Part shown: positions 36,266-44,369 of the stretch, piece after piece
Position numbering within the stretch: the first letter of the stretch is position 1
Layout: each line of letters starts with the position of its first letter
Source of the DNA: JANQMX01 sp965247175
Lineage (GTDB): Bacteria > Pseudomonadota > Alphaproteobacteria > Kiloniellales > DSM-21159
Length of the DNA: 64,000 bases
Assembly (NCBI GenBank): GCA_965247175.1
Contig: OZ252006.1
Coordinates: 4,092,001-4,156,000 of the forward strand
Reading direction: 5' to 3'
Program-made: the position numbers and the translations under genes
The notes under the pieces: generated by a model
Database searches by the model: none
What the model was told of the DNA's origin: nothing
What the model saw: the letters and a program-made list of their open reading frames with translations, nothing else

Positions 36266-37519
36266 ATGGAGCTATTGCTGGAAATCAGCCTCGGACATTT
36301 GCGGCAGCGCTTGCGCCAGACGCTGGTGTCGGTCGGCGGCGTTGCCCTGGGTGTCGGTTTCTACATCGCGGTGGCGGCGCTCATGCAGGGCAGCCAGGAC
36401 GACTTCGTCCAGGAGCTGGTCGACTCCATGCCGCACATCACCATCAAGGATGAGTTCCGCAATCCGACGATACAGCCCGCCGAGCGCTTGCTCGGTGAGG
36501 AGGCCTTGGTGGCCATGCACGGGCTCAAGCCGCGCGACGAGGTGCGAGGTCTGCGCGACTACCAGTCGATCATGCGCACGGTCGAGCGGCTCGACGGTGT
36601 CGAGACCGTGGCGCCGGCTCTGGTCGGCAGCATCATCCTGCGCTATGGCGCCAAGGAGTACGGCACCAGCCTGATCGGCATCGACCCGGAGCGCGAAGGG
36701 CTGGTCACCAATCTGGAAGACGATCTCATCCAGGGCTCGCTGGAGGAGCTCGATGCTTCGGCCGACGGCCTGATCATCAGCCGCAGCACGGCCAACCGCT
36801 TGGGTCTCGCCTACGGGGACCGCCTCTCGGTCGTCACCACCGCCGGGCAGGTGCGCAGCATGAAGATCGTCGGGCTCTACAAAGGCAGCTCCAGCCCCAT
36901 GGCCGGGGCGGCGGCGGGCCCCGCCTATGTCGAGATCCGCAAGGCTCAGGTTCTGCTCGACAAGCCCAACACAGCCAACCAGGTGCGCCTCAGGCTTGCC
37001 GACTACGAGGCCGCGCCGGACTACTCCCGCCGCATCGAGGCGCGCATCGCCTACAAGGCCGAGGCCTGGCAGGAGGAAAACCAGACCATCCTCAGCCTCC
37101 TGGTGATCCGCAATGCCATCCTCTACGCCATCGTCGGCGCCATCCTGGTGGTCGCCAGCTTCGGCATCTTCAACGTCATCTCCACCGTGGTGATGGAGAA
37201 GCAGCGCGACATCGCCATCCTCAAGGCGATGGGCTTCAGCCGGCGCGACGTGGAGATCCTCTTCCTGGTCGAGGGCATGATCGTCGGCATCGTCGGGGCG
37301 CTGATCGGCTGGGCTGTCGGGTGGGGCTTGGTCAACCTCCTGGCCACCATCACCTTCGAGGTGGAGGGCGATATCGAGCGCTTCCCGCTCGACCACTCCG
37401 TCCTGCATTACGCCCTGGGCTCGATCTTCTCCATCCTCTCGGCCTCACTGGCGGCCTACCTGCCGGCGCGCAAGGCGGCGAAGCTGCACCCGGTCGACAT
37501 CATTCGGGGGGCCGCATGA
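36266..37519 (+). CDS. MacB/FtsX-family ABC permease
   Basis: Inner-membrane permease of 417 residues with the MacB-type plan: helix 1 (LRQTLVSVGGVALGVGFYIAVAAL), a large periplasmic domain (about 45-270) and three C-terminal helices. Family segments are SAFGIFNVISTVVMEKQRDIAILKAMGFSRRDVEILFLVEG-like text at 37160-37280 and the closing AAYLPARKAAKLHPVDIIRG. The start is uncertain: ATG 36266, or TTG 36242 overlapping the adaptor stop. Neither has a clear Shine-Dalgarno. It probably transduces ATP-driven force to extrude a substrate through the envelope or release lipoproteins. The substrate is unknown. Confidence 0.86.
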   Translation: MELLLEISLGHLRQRLRQTLVSVGGVALGVGFYIAVAALMQGSQDDFVQELVDSMPHITIKDEFRNPTIQPAERLLGEEALVAMHGLKPRDEVRGLRDYQSIMRTVERLDGVETVAPALVGSIILRYGAKEYGTSLIGIDPEREGLVTNLEDDLIQGSLEELDASADGLIISRSTANRLGLAYGDRLSVVTTAGQVRSMKIVGLYKGSSSPMAGAAAGPAYVEIRKAQVLLDKPNTANQVRLRLADYEAAPDYSRRIEARIAYKAEAWQEENQTILSLLVIRNAILYAIVGAILVVASFGIFNVISTVVMEKQRDIAILKAMGFSRRDVEILFLVEGMIVGIVGALIGWAVGWGLVNLLATITFEVEGDIERFPLDHSVLHYALGSIFSILSASLAAYLPARKAAKLHPVDIIRGAA

Positions 37520-38241
37520 GCGACGCCGGCGCGACCAGGGATATGGCGGGACCTCTGATCAAGACGGAGGGTTTGACGCGCGTCCTGCCCGGGACCGTGC
37601 CGGTGACCCTCGTCGAGGACATCACCATGTCGGTCGAGCCGGGCGAGTTTCTGGTCATCACCGGCCCCTCCGGGTCCGGCAAGTCCTCGCTGCTCTACCT
37701 GCTCGGTCTGCTGGATCTTCCGACCCGCGGCGAGCTTTGGCTCGAGGGCACCCCGACCGGCGGCTTGAGCGAGCCGGAGCGCGCCGCGCGCCGCTTGCAG
37801 TCCATCGGCTTCGTCTTTCAGTTCCACTTCCTGCTGCCGGAGTTCACCTCGCTACGCAACGTCATGCTGCCGATGCAGCGATTGGGGCGTTACGGGGAAG
37901 GGGAGTGCCGCAGGCGGGCGAAGGCACTTCTGGAGACCTTCGGGCTCGGCGAGGCCCTGCGCAAGCGACCGGGCCAGCTCTCCGGCGGCATGCGGCAAAG
38001 GGTGGCCATCGCTCGGGCGCTGGCCAATGACCCGCCGCTGGTGCTGGCGGACGAGCCCACCGGCAATCTCGATAGCCGCAACAGCGAGATCGTCTTCGAG
38101 GCCTTCCTGCGCATCGCCCGGGAGGAGGGGCGCACGGTCATCGCCGTCACCCACGACGAGGACTTCGCGAGCGGCGCCGACCGCCGTATCCACCTGGTCG
38201 ACGGGCGCATAGCGCCCCTGCCGCACAGCGCGGCGGCGTGA
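37516..38241 (+). CDS. ABC transporter ATP-binding protein (MacB/LolD-like)
   Basis: ATPase of 241 residues partnered with the FtsX-type permease. Walker A is GPSGSGKSS (about residue 55), Q-loop FVFQFHFLLPEFTSLRNVMLPM (the LolD/MacB type), signature LSGGMRQRVAIARAL, Walker B LVLADEPTGNLD and H-loop THD. The ATG overlaps the permease stop (ATGA), so translation is coupled. Its own stop overlaps a possible GTG of meaB, although meaB probably starts 50 nt later. Confidence 0.93.
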   Translation: MSDAGATRDMAGPLIKTEGLTRVLPGTVPVTLVEDITMSVEPGEFLVITGPSGSGKSSLLYLLGLLDLPTRGELWLEGTPTGGLSEPERAARRLQSIGFVFQFHFLLPEFTSLRNVMLPMQRLGRYGEGECRRRAKALLETFGLGEALRKRPGQLSGGMRQRVAIARALANDPPLVLADEPTGNLDSRNSEIVFEAFLRIAREEGRTVIAVTHDEDFASGADRRIHLVDGRIAPLPHSAAA

Positions 38242-38288
38242 GCAACTCGGCTTGCCGAAGCGCCGGTGCGCTGGCAGTGGTTAGCTCC

Positions 38289-39269
38289 ATGAGTCAGGAT
38301 CTTGCGCGCGACCTCATGGCCGGCCAGCGCCGGGCGCTCGCTCGGGCGATCACCCTGGTCGAGTCGAGCCGCCACGATCATCGCTTGGAGGCGGAAGCGC
38401 TGCTGAGCACCGTCCTGCCGCAAACCGGCGGTGCGGTGCGCCTGGGCATCTCCGGCGTGCCCGGCGTCGGCAAGTCGACCTTCATCGAGTCCTTCGGGCT
38501 CTTCCTCATCGAGGCCGGCTTAAAGGTCGCCGTCCTGGCGGTCGACCCCTCCTCGCGGCGCAGCGGCGGCTCGATCTTGGGCGACAAGACCCGCATGGAA
38601 GAGCTGACCCGGCGCGATGAGGCTTTCATCCGTCCCTCCCCGGCGGGCGAGAGCCTGGGCGGGGTCGCGCGGCGCACGCGGGAAGCGATGCTGCTCTGCG
38701 AGGCGGCGGGCTATGACGTGGTGATCGTCGAGACGGTCGGCGTCGGCCAGTCGGAGACGGCGGTGGCCGACCTGGTCGATCTCTTCCTGCTCTTACTGCT
38801 GCCGAGCGGCGGCGACGAACTGCAGGGCATCAAACGGGGCATCGTCGAGCTGGCCGATCTGGTCGTGGTCAACAAGGCGGACGGCGCGCTGGTCGAGGCC
38901 GCGCGCCGCGCTGCCGCCGAGTATCAAAGCGCGCTGAGGATGCTGCGGCCGGTGACTCACGACTGGCAGGTTCCCGTCCTGCTCTGTTCCGCCCTGGAGA
39001 GCCGGGGGCTGGAGGAGGTTTGGGCCCGCATCGGGCAATACCGCGCGCTGCAGCAAGACAGCGGGTTATGGGAAGAAAAGCGGCGAAACCAGGCCAGCGC
39101 CTGGCTTTGGCGTGAGATCGAGGAGAGCCTGCTCAGCGCCCTGCACCATCACCCCACTGTCGCCGAGGAGATTGCCGGCATGGAATCCGCGGTCCGCGAG
39201 GGGGATGTGACGCCCTCGGCGGCGGCCCGGCGCTTGCTGCAGGCTTTCGGTATCGGCTCATCGGGCTAA
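38289..39269 (+). CDS. meaB: Methylmalonyl-CoA mutase-associated GTPase MeaB
   Basis: G3E-type GTPase of 326 residues that protects methylmalonyl-CoA mutase and gates transfer of adenosylcobalamin. N-terminal LMAGQRRALARAITLVES matches the family and supports the ATG at 38289 over a GTG at 38238. Nucleotide motifs are GISGVPGVGKST (P-loop, about 53-64), AVDPSSRRSGGSILGDKTRM (switch), VIVETVGVGQSE and VVNKADG. The C-terminal dimerisation arm includes the WLWREIEESLL helix. The mutase gene is 9 kb upstream; between them lie transport and scaffold genes. Confidence 0.94.
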   Translation: MSQDLARDLMAGQRRALARAITLVESSRHDHRLEAEALLSTVLPQTGGAVRLGISGVPGVGKSTFIESFGLFLIEAGLKVAVLAVDPSSRRSGGSILGDKTRMEELTRRDEAFIRPSPAGESLGGVARRTREAMLLCEAAGYDVVIVETVGVGQSETAVADLVDLFLLLLLPSGGDELQGIKRGIVELADLVVVNKADGALVEAARRAAAEYQSALRMLRPVTHDWQVPVLLCSALESRGLEEVWARIGQYRALQQDSGLWEEKRRNQASAWLWREIEESLLSALHHHPTVAEEIAGMESAVREGDVTPSAAARRLLQAFGIGSSG

Positions 39270-39305
39270 GAGTGATTTCCAGCGCGATTTATCGGCCTGC
39301 GTGAC

Positions 39306-39334
39306 TTGACCCGCGCCCTGCTTGCCCGTATATC
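39306..39334 (+). promoter_or_regulatory. Promoter of rpmB
   Basis: TTGACC (39306-39311), a 17-bp spacer and TATATC (39329-39334) form a strong sigma-70-type promoter. The expected start is near 39341, giving a leader of about 60 nt before the rpmB ATG. Confidence 0.65.
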
Positions 39335-39399
39335 CCACGCTCTGCCGGGCGCCCAAGGCGCCCGATTGCTATTTTTTGGACTTTCTTCAGGAAGCAACC

Positions 39400-39705
39400 A
39401 TGGCTCGACGCTGTGCCTTCACCGGCAAAGGCGTGATGAGTGGCAACAACGTCAGTCACGCCAACAACAAGACCCGCCGCCGTTTTCTGCCGAACATTCA
39501 GCAGACGGCGATGTTCAGCGATGCGCTGGGCCGTATGGTGCGCCTTAAGCTCTCGACGCGGGCCATCCGCACGATCGAGCACAACGGCGGCCTCGACGCC
39601 TTCCTGCTGTCGACGCCCGATCGTAAGCTCGGCGTCGAAGCCGTGCGCTTGAAGCGCAATATCCGCAAGGCGGCCGAAGCGGCCAAAGAGGCAGCGGCCA
39701 GCTAG
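39400..39705 (+). CDS. rpmB: 50S ribosomal protein L28
   Basis: Large-subunit ribosomal protein, 101 residues, a normal length for alphaproteobacteria. The start MARRCAFTGKGVMSGNNVSHANNKTRRRFLPN is the conserved L28 N-terminus, followed by LKLSTRAIRTIEHNGGLDAFL. The ATG at 39400 follows AGGAAG. The C-terminus is Ala/Lys-rich. It is a single-gene unit with a strong promoter at 39306-39334 and an intrinsic terminator at 39731-39756. Confidence 0.98.
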   Translation: MARRCAFTGKGVMSGNNVSHANNKTRRRFLPNIQQTAMFSDALGRMVRLKLSTRAIRTIEHNGGLDAFLLSTPDRKLGVEAVRLKRNIRKAAEAAKEAAAS

Positions 39706-39730
39706 CCCTTTCGGCCTGCCGAAAAGAAAC

Positions 39731-39756
39731 AAGCCCGGGTGTTGCCCGGGCTTTTT
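39731..39756 (+). terminator. Rho-independent terminator of rpmB
   Basis: A 9-bp stem (AAGCCCGGG at 39731-39739 with CCCGGGCTT at 39745-39753) with a 5-nt loop is followed by a T run to 39756. It lies 26 bp after the rpmB stop. On the other strand it is followed by TTGTTTC and may also end the convergent SDR transcript. Confidence 0.88.
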
Positions 39757-39779
39757 CCGTTTGTGGTGCTCCAATTCGG

Positions 39780-40523
39780 CTAAATTGCGTAGCCGCCGTC
39801 GACATTGATGGTCGCGCCGGTGACGTAAGAGGCTTCGCCGCTGGCCAGGAAGGCGGCAACGTTGGCGATCTCCTCCGGCTTGCCGTAGCGACCCAGCGCC
39901 GTGGTTGCCTTCAGCGGCTCGGCGAACTCGCCATCCTCCGGGTTGAGGTCGGTGCCGATGGGGCCCGGGTGGATGGTGTTGACGGTGATCCCTTTGGCGC
40001 CCAGGTCTCTCGCCCAGCCCTTGCCCAGGACCGCAACGGCGGCCTTTGTCGCGCCATAGACGGCCATGTTGGGGAAGGGTTGGCGCTCGGCGACCGAGCT
40101 ACCGATGTTGATAATGCGCCCACCCTCGCGGATCACCGGGGCCGCCTGATGCGCCACGCGGAAGACGGCGGCAACGTTAGTATCGAACTGGCGGTCATAG
40201 GTCTCCGGCTCGGCCTCTCCAATGGGACCGACCTCGAAGATGCCGGCGTTGTTGACCAGGATATCGAGGCCACCGAGGCGCTCGACCACGGTGGGAATCA
40301 GCTTGTCCAACTCCTCGGTTGAGTTGGCGTCGGCGCGAATGGCTTCCGCCTTGACGCCCTTGCTGCGCAGCTCTGCAACCAGGGCCTCTGCCTTGTCGGC
40401 CGAGCGGGCGTAGGTGATGGCGACATCGGCGCCTTCTTCGGCGAAGCGGGTAGCGATGGCGGCGCCGATGCCCCGGCTGCCGCCGGTGACCAACGCCACC
40501 TTGTTCTCCAGTTTCTTGCTCAT
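39780..40523 (-). CDS. Short-chain dehydrogenase/reductase
   Basis: NAD(P)-dependent oxidoreductase of 247 residues from the ATG at 40523, with GGAG before it. The cofactor motif is VTGGSRGIGAAIA, the structural motif is LVNNAGIFEVG, the catalytic Ser lies in INIGSSVAE, and Tyr and Lys lie in YGATKAAVAVLGKG. The closing segment VTGATINVDGGYAI is standard for 3-oxoacyl-ACP-reductase-like SDRs. The substrate is unknown. It is divergent from an ArsR regulator, and a perfect inverted repeat in the shared promoter suggests the regulator represses it. Confidence 0.93.
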   Translation of the reverse strand: MSKKLENKVALVTGGSRGIGAAIATRFAEEGADVAITYARSADKAEALVAELRSKGVKAEAIRADANSTEELDKLIPTVVERLGGLDILVNNAGIFEVGPIGEAEPETYDRQFDTNVAAVFRVAHQAAPVIREGGRIINIGSSVAERQPFPNMAVYGATKAAVAVLGKGWARDLGAKGITVNTIHPGPIGTDLNPEDGEFAEPLKATTALGRYGKPEEIANVAAFLASGEASYVTGATINVDGGYAI

Positions 40524-40567
40524 GGGTTTTCTCCGTTTGCGTGCGACTGACGGAGAGGTGGTCGACA

Positions 40568-40604
40568 AAAAACAATAGTTCAAGACTTTCGAACTATTGT
40601 TTTT
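40568..40604. promoter_or_regulatory. Perfect inverted repeat, probable ArsR operator
   Basis: Arms of 14 bp (AAAAACAATAGTTC at 40568-40581 and its exact complement at 40591-40604) flank a 9-bp spacer. The element lies 45 bp before the SDR start and 29 bp before the ArsR start, so it can cover both promoters. The size and A/T-rich dyad are typical of ArsR-family operators. Confidence 0.72.
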
Positions 40605-40632
40605 AGAGCCGACTGTGCCTAAGTTCACAGGC

Positions 40633-40956
40633 ATGAGACGGCTCTATCATCCGGCACTCGACGAGATGGCGCTGAGCGACGTGCTGCATGCGCTGGGCGA
40701 CCCCATTAGGTTGGGTATCGTCCAAAAACTAGCCGAGGCCGAGGAGCTTTGCTGCGCGGCCGCAGTCGCGCCGGATCTGCCGAAATCAACGGTGTCCCAT
40801 CACTTTCGCATCCTGCGGGAGGCTGGGCTTATCCGCACGCGCAAACAGGGTGTCTACTACCTCAGCAGCCTGCGCCGTGCAGAACTGGAGGCGCTGGCGC
40901 CCGGTCTCCTGGATGCGGTTTTGGCTGCGGCCGGAGAGGTTGCCGCGGCAGCTTAA
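40633..40956 (+). CDS. ArsR-family transcriptional regulator
   Basis: Winged helix-turn-helix repressor of 107 residues. Core blocks are ALSDVLHALGDPIRLGIVQKLAEAEELCCAAAV and LPKSTVSHHFRILREAGLIRTRKQGVYYLSSL. Two adjacent Cys (ELCCAA) lie in helix alpha-3. One could be a metal or redox site, but the CxC pair of ArsR proper is absent. The start is ATG 40633; an open frame of 12 codons upstream overlaps the operator and is rejected. It probably controls the divergent SDR gene and itself. The stop overlaps the convergent MOSC gene by a few nt. Confidence 0.9.
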   Translation: MRRLYHPALDEMALSDVLHALGDPIRLGIVQKLAEAEELCCAAAVAPDLPKSTVSHHFRILREAGLIRTRKQGVYYLSSLRRAELEALAPGLLDAVLAAAGEVAAAA

Positions 40957-41411
40957 GCGGCGGCTTCGGCCGCGATCAGCTCGGCGGGGTCGCCTTCCGT
41001 CACATCGCCGCTTTCGATGACGCGACAGCAGACGCCGCCCCGCCAATCGCGATCCAGCGCCTCGCGCAAGCCGCGCCGTGCTTCATCCATGCGGTGGCAG
41101 GGCTCGGTCTCTTCGGTGATCTCCAGAAGAGCGCCGCCGATGCGCAGGCGCTGCCCCTTGCTGTTGGCCAGGGAGGGGAGGCCCTCGACGAAGAGGTTGG
41201 CCCGCCGTGTGGTCCAATCGAGGCTTTCACCGAGCTCGGCGCAAGCCGCTTCCCAGGCCTCCTTCGAAAGGACCGTTACCTGACGTTTCTTGAAGAGCTT
41301 GCCGCTGTAGTCGCCGGACAGGCCGCTTTCGACCTCGATGCGTGCCGCCGTCGCGGTTTCCATCGGGGCTTCACTCTTGGCCTTAAAGGCGATGCCGATC
41401 AGCTTTGCCAT
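40953..41411 (-). CDS. MOSC domain protein
   Basis: Protein of 152 residues with a MOSC fold, the domain found at the C-terminus of molybdenum cofactor sulfurases and in YiiM. Blocks are IEVESGLSGDYSGKLFKKRQVTVLSKEAWEAA, RRANLFVEGLPSLANSKGQRLRIGGALLEITEETEPCHRMD and WRGGVCCRVIESGDV. The conserved Cys in TEPCHRMD is the expected sulfur or Moco ligand. It could handle sulfur transfer to a molybdoenzyme; no molybdenum genes are near. It ends tail to tail with the ArsR gene. Confidence 0.88.
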   Translation of the reverse strand: MAKLIGIAFKAKSEAPMETATAARIEVESGLSGDYSGKLFKKRQVTVLSKEAWEAACAELGESLDWTTRRANLFVEGLPSLANSKGQRLRIGGALLEITEETEPCHRMDEARRGLREALDRDWRGGVCCRVIESGDVTEGDPAELIAAEAAA

Positions 41412-41428
41412 GCTCTTCTTCCTCTCAC

Positions 41429-42439
41429 TTACTCGCTCAAGACCTCGAACATCACCAGCAGCGTCCGCTGGATGGCACTGAAGTTATCGTCAGAAACGAC
41501 ATAGACCAAGGGGGCGCCGTTTTCGCTTTCGCGCAGGAAGATGCCCTCGAAGTTGTCGATGGTCAGCGGCGGACGCATGGTCGCCAGGGTGGTCGCCTTG
41601 ATCGCCGCGCCCGGGGCGAGCTGAGCCGGGTCGAAGCGCGCGATGCGAATGGTGAGGCCGCCGACCGGCGACCAGTGACGCTCGGAGACGTAGACCAAGC
41701 CGTCGGGACCCATGGCCATATCGGTCGGCTGGGTCGGCTTGGGGCGGACGTAGTCGAAGGGTTGCCAGGTGTCGTCCTCGCGGATGTAGCCGCGGTACAC
41801 GGCATTCGGCCCGGACAACGAGACGGCGCCTTCGCGCAGGGCGATCAAGCGTCCGTCCGGCAGTTCGGTCATGGCTTCGAGTGCCTGGTTCGAGCCGCGC
41901 GGCAAGTCGCCCGGAACGTCCATGATCTCTGCGGTCCCATCCGGCAATGGGCCCGATGGATAGGTGTGGATGCGGTGCAGCTGCTCGAAGGCCACCGCCC
42001 AGCTTCCGTCGGCACGGCGCACCAGGGCTTCCGCATCCTGCCGGTTCGCCCGCCGCGAGATCGGGTTGCCGCGCTCGTCCTTTAGCCGGCCGAGCTTTGC
42101 GTCCTCAAAGCCGGCGAGCCAACCGCGGTCGTCATAGACCAGCTTGCCGGCCAGCCAGTTGCCCTCGTCGGTCAGGAGCACGATGTCCTCGCCGTCTGGC
42201 GCGACGTAGATGCCCGAAAGGCCGCCGAAGCTGCGGGAGGGCGACGTCAGCTCCAAGCCGCCACGCCAGGCCAGGGAATCGATCCGCTCCTGGCGCGGGG
42301 CCTCGGGATTGAGCTTGCGTTGGATGACCCGGAGGTCGAGCGGGCCGCCGTCATCGGCGACCGCCGCAGGCGCCGCGAGCAGCGCCAAAGCGAGTCCGAT
42401 TGCGCCGAAGGTCCTAAGCCCGCGCAGCCCGTCAGGCAT
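41429..42439 (-). CDS. Secreted esterase-like phytase-family protein
   Basis: Predicted periplasmic protein of 336 residues. Residues 1-30 form a signal peptide (LRTFGAIGLALALLAAPAAVADD). The mature part is beta-propeller-like with repeated D-G-x-x-V/L blades: FGGLSGIYVAPDGEDIVLLTDEG, RQDAEALVRRADGSWAVAFE, NQALEAMTELPDGRLIALREG, DMAMGPDGLVYVSER and IDNFEGIFLRES. This matches the esterase-like activity of phytase family. The ATG at 42439 lies inside the end of cobT (8-nt overlap), so its expression is tied to cobT although the functions look unrelated. Confidence 0.82.
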   Translation of the reverse strand: MPDGLRGLRTFGAIGLALALLAAPAAVADDGGPLDLRVIQRKLNPEAPRQERIDSLAWRGGLELTSPSRSFGGLSGIYVAPDGEDIVLLTDEGNWLAGKLVYDDRGWLAGFEDAKLGRLKDERGNPISRRANRQDAEALVRRADGSWAVAFEQLHRIHTYPSGPLPDGTAEIMDVPGDLPRGSNQALEAMTELPDGRLIALREGAVSLSGPNAVYRGYIREDDTWQPFDYVRPKPTQPTDMAMGPDGLVYVSERHWSPVGGLTIRIARFDPAQLAPGAAIKATTLATMRPPLTIDNFEGIFLRESENGAPLVYVVSDDNFSAIQRTLLVMFEVLSE

Positions 42440-44315
42440 GCGCGCGGCGCCGACGGCGGGCACCCGGTGCTGCGCGTCCTGCGCCGGGCAAGTCCTCTTC
42501 GAAGAGCTCGGCCAGCTTCTCCATCATGGTGCCGCCGAGCTGCTCGGCATCGACGATGGTGACCGCGCGGCGGTAATAGCGGGTGACGTCGTGGCCGATG
42601 CCGATGGCCACCAGTTGAATGGGCGAGCGCGTCTCGATGTACTCGATGACGTCGCGCAGGTGGCGCTCCAGGTAGTTGCCGGAGTTCACCGAAAGGGTCG
42701 AGTCATCGACCGGGGCGCCATCGGAAATCACCATCAGGATGCGCCTCTGCTCGGAGCGGCCGAGCAGGCGGTTGTGGGCCCAGAGCAGGGCCTCGCCGTC
42801 GATGTTTTCCTTCAGGATGCCTTCGCGCAGCATCAGGCCGAGGTTCTTTCGCGCGCGGCGCCAGGGGGCGTCGGCGGACTTGTAGATGATGTGCCGCAGG
42901 TCGTTGAGACGACCGGGATTAGCCGGCTTGCCGGCGGCGATCCAGCGCTCCCGCGACTGGCCGCCCTTCCACATGCGGGTGGTGAAGCCCAAGACCTCCA
43001 CCTTGACGCCGCAGCGCTCCAGGGTGCGGGCCAGGATATCGGCGCTCATGGCCGCGACCGAGATCGGGCGGCCGCGCATGGAACCGGAATTGTCGATCAA
43101 CAGAGTGACGACCGTGTCGCGGAACTCCGTGTCCTTCTCCATCTTGTAGGAGAGGGAGTGGGTCGGGTTGACGATAACCCGCGCCAAGCGCGCGGTATCG
43201 AGCAGCCCTTCCTCCAGATTGAAGTCCCAGGCGCGGGTTTGCTGCGCCAGCAGGCGCCGCTGCAGGCGGTTGGCGAGGCGGCCGATCACGCCCTGCAGGT
43301 GGGCGAGCTGCTGGTCCAGCATCTGGCGCAGGCGCGACAGCTCCTCGGCGTCGCAGAGCTCCTCGGCCGAGACCACCTCGTCGTGCTCCAGGGTGAAGAC
43401 GTGATAGCTGTCGCCGCGGTCGTTGCGCATGGCGTCCCAATCGGGGCGTTGGCCGGGGTTGCCCGGCTCTTCCTCGCCGCTGCCGTCGCGCAGCTCGCCT
43501 TCGGCCTCGACACCTTGCTCCTCACTGCCGTCGCCCTCGCCGGACTCGTCGAGCTGGGCCTCCTGCATGGCGGCGGCATCGGCGGCGTCTTTCTCGCCGC
43601 CTTCGCTCTGGGCGTCGTTGGGCTGGTCCTCGGCGCTGTCGTCGCCCTGCTCCTCTTCGCCCTGCTGGCTCGGGTCCGGCTCGACGCTGGCATCGAGATC
43701 GAGATGCCCGAGCATCTCGCGGACGGCGTGGGCGAAGGCCTCCTGGTCGTCGACCAGCTTGGCCAGCTGCGAGAGGTCCTGCATCACCTGCGGGTCCAGA
43801 TCGCTGCGCCAGATATCGGCCACGTGCTTGGCCGCCGGCGGCAAGCCCTGGCGGCTCAAGGTTTCGCGGGCCAGCAGGCCGATAACCTCGGCGAGCGGGA
43901 TCTCATCGCGCTGCTGAATGCGGTGATAGCCACGCACCCGGCAGCGATTCTCCAGGGCGCTTATCAGGTTCAGCTCGCAGCCCGTCATGTTGCGAGCACC
44001 GATGGCTTCGCAACGTGCTTGCTCGATGGTGTCGAAGATCTCGCCGGCGGTGCTATCGCCCGGGCGGTTGCTGGCGTGGGTCCGGTCGTCGTGGTGGCGC
44101 AGGCGCAGAGCGATGCGGTCGGCCTCGCCCCTGACGAGCGCCACCTCATCCGGCGGCAGGTTGCGCGAGGGCATGGGCAGGCGCAGCTCGTTGCCGGCCA
44201 GGCCCGGCGGGCTGGCGGCGAAGTTGGCCGTCAGGTCTTCCCGCTCGGCAATGGTCCGTGCCGTCGCTGCCGTGGCGCGCTTGAAACGCTCGATCGGAGT
44301 CTCGGCCTTATCCAT
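42432..44315 (-). CDS. cobT: Cobaltochelatase subunit CobT
   Basis: Large AAA-associated subunit of the aerobic ATP-dependent cobaltochelatase, which inserts Co2+ into hydrogenobyrinate a,c-diamide with CobN and CobS. The protein has 627 residues. The N-terminal domain (1-200) carries IERFKRATAATARTIAERED and FDTIEQARCEAIGARNM. A highly acidic linker spans about 205-310 (Glu/Asp/Gln-rich). The C-terminal von Willebrand A domain has the MIDAS DNSGSMRG (about 407-414), VISDGAPVDDSTLS and AIGIGHDVTRYY. It lies 54 bp after cobS, the normal order. cobN is not in the window. Confidence 0.96.
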   Translation of the reverse strand: MDKAETPIERFKRATAATARTIAEREDLTANFAASPPGLAGNELRLPMPSRNLPPDEVALVRGEADRIALRLRHHDDRTHASNRPGDSTAGEIFDTIEQARCEAIGARNMTGCELNLISALENRCRVRGYHRIQQRDEIPLAEVIGLLARETLSRQGLPPAAKHVADIWRSDLDPQVMQDLSQLAKLVDDQEAFAHAVREMLGHLDLDASVEPDPSQQGEEEQGDDSAEDQPNDAQSEGGEKDAADAAAMQEAQLDESGEGDGSEEQGVEAEGELRDGSGEEEPGNPGQRPDWDAMRNDRGDSYHVFTLEHDEVVSAEELCDAEELSRLRQMLDQQLAHLQGVIGRLANRLQRRLLAQQTRAWDFNLEEGLLDTARLARVIVNPTHSLSYKMEKDTEFRDTVVTLLIDNSGSMRGRPISVAAMSADILARTLERCGVKVEVLGFTTRMWKGGQSRERWIAAGKPANPGRLNDLRHIIYKSADAPWRRARKNLGLMLREGILKENIDGEALLWAHNRLLGRSEQRRILMVISDGAPVDDSTLSVNSGNYLERHLRDVIEYIETRSPIQLVAIGIGHDVTRYYRRAVTIVDAEQLGGTMMEKLAELFEEDLPGAGRAAPGARRRRRAHA

Positions 44316-44369
44316 AGCCAGGATACAATTGTCCTCGTGGCTTGGTCGCGCGGCGCTCGCCGGACGCTG

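Noticed and set aside
40568..40604. The SDR/ArsR inverted repeat as a terminator
   Set aside because: It lies between divergent start codons, has an A/T-rich stem and no downstream T tract in a useful place; an operator fits better.
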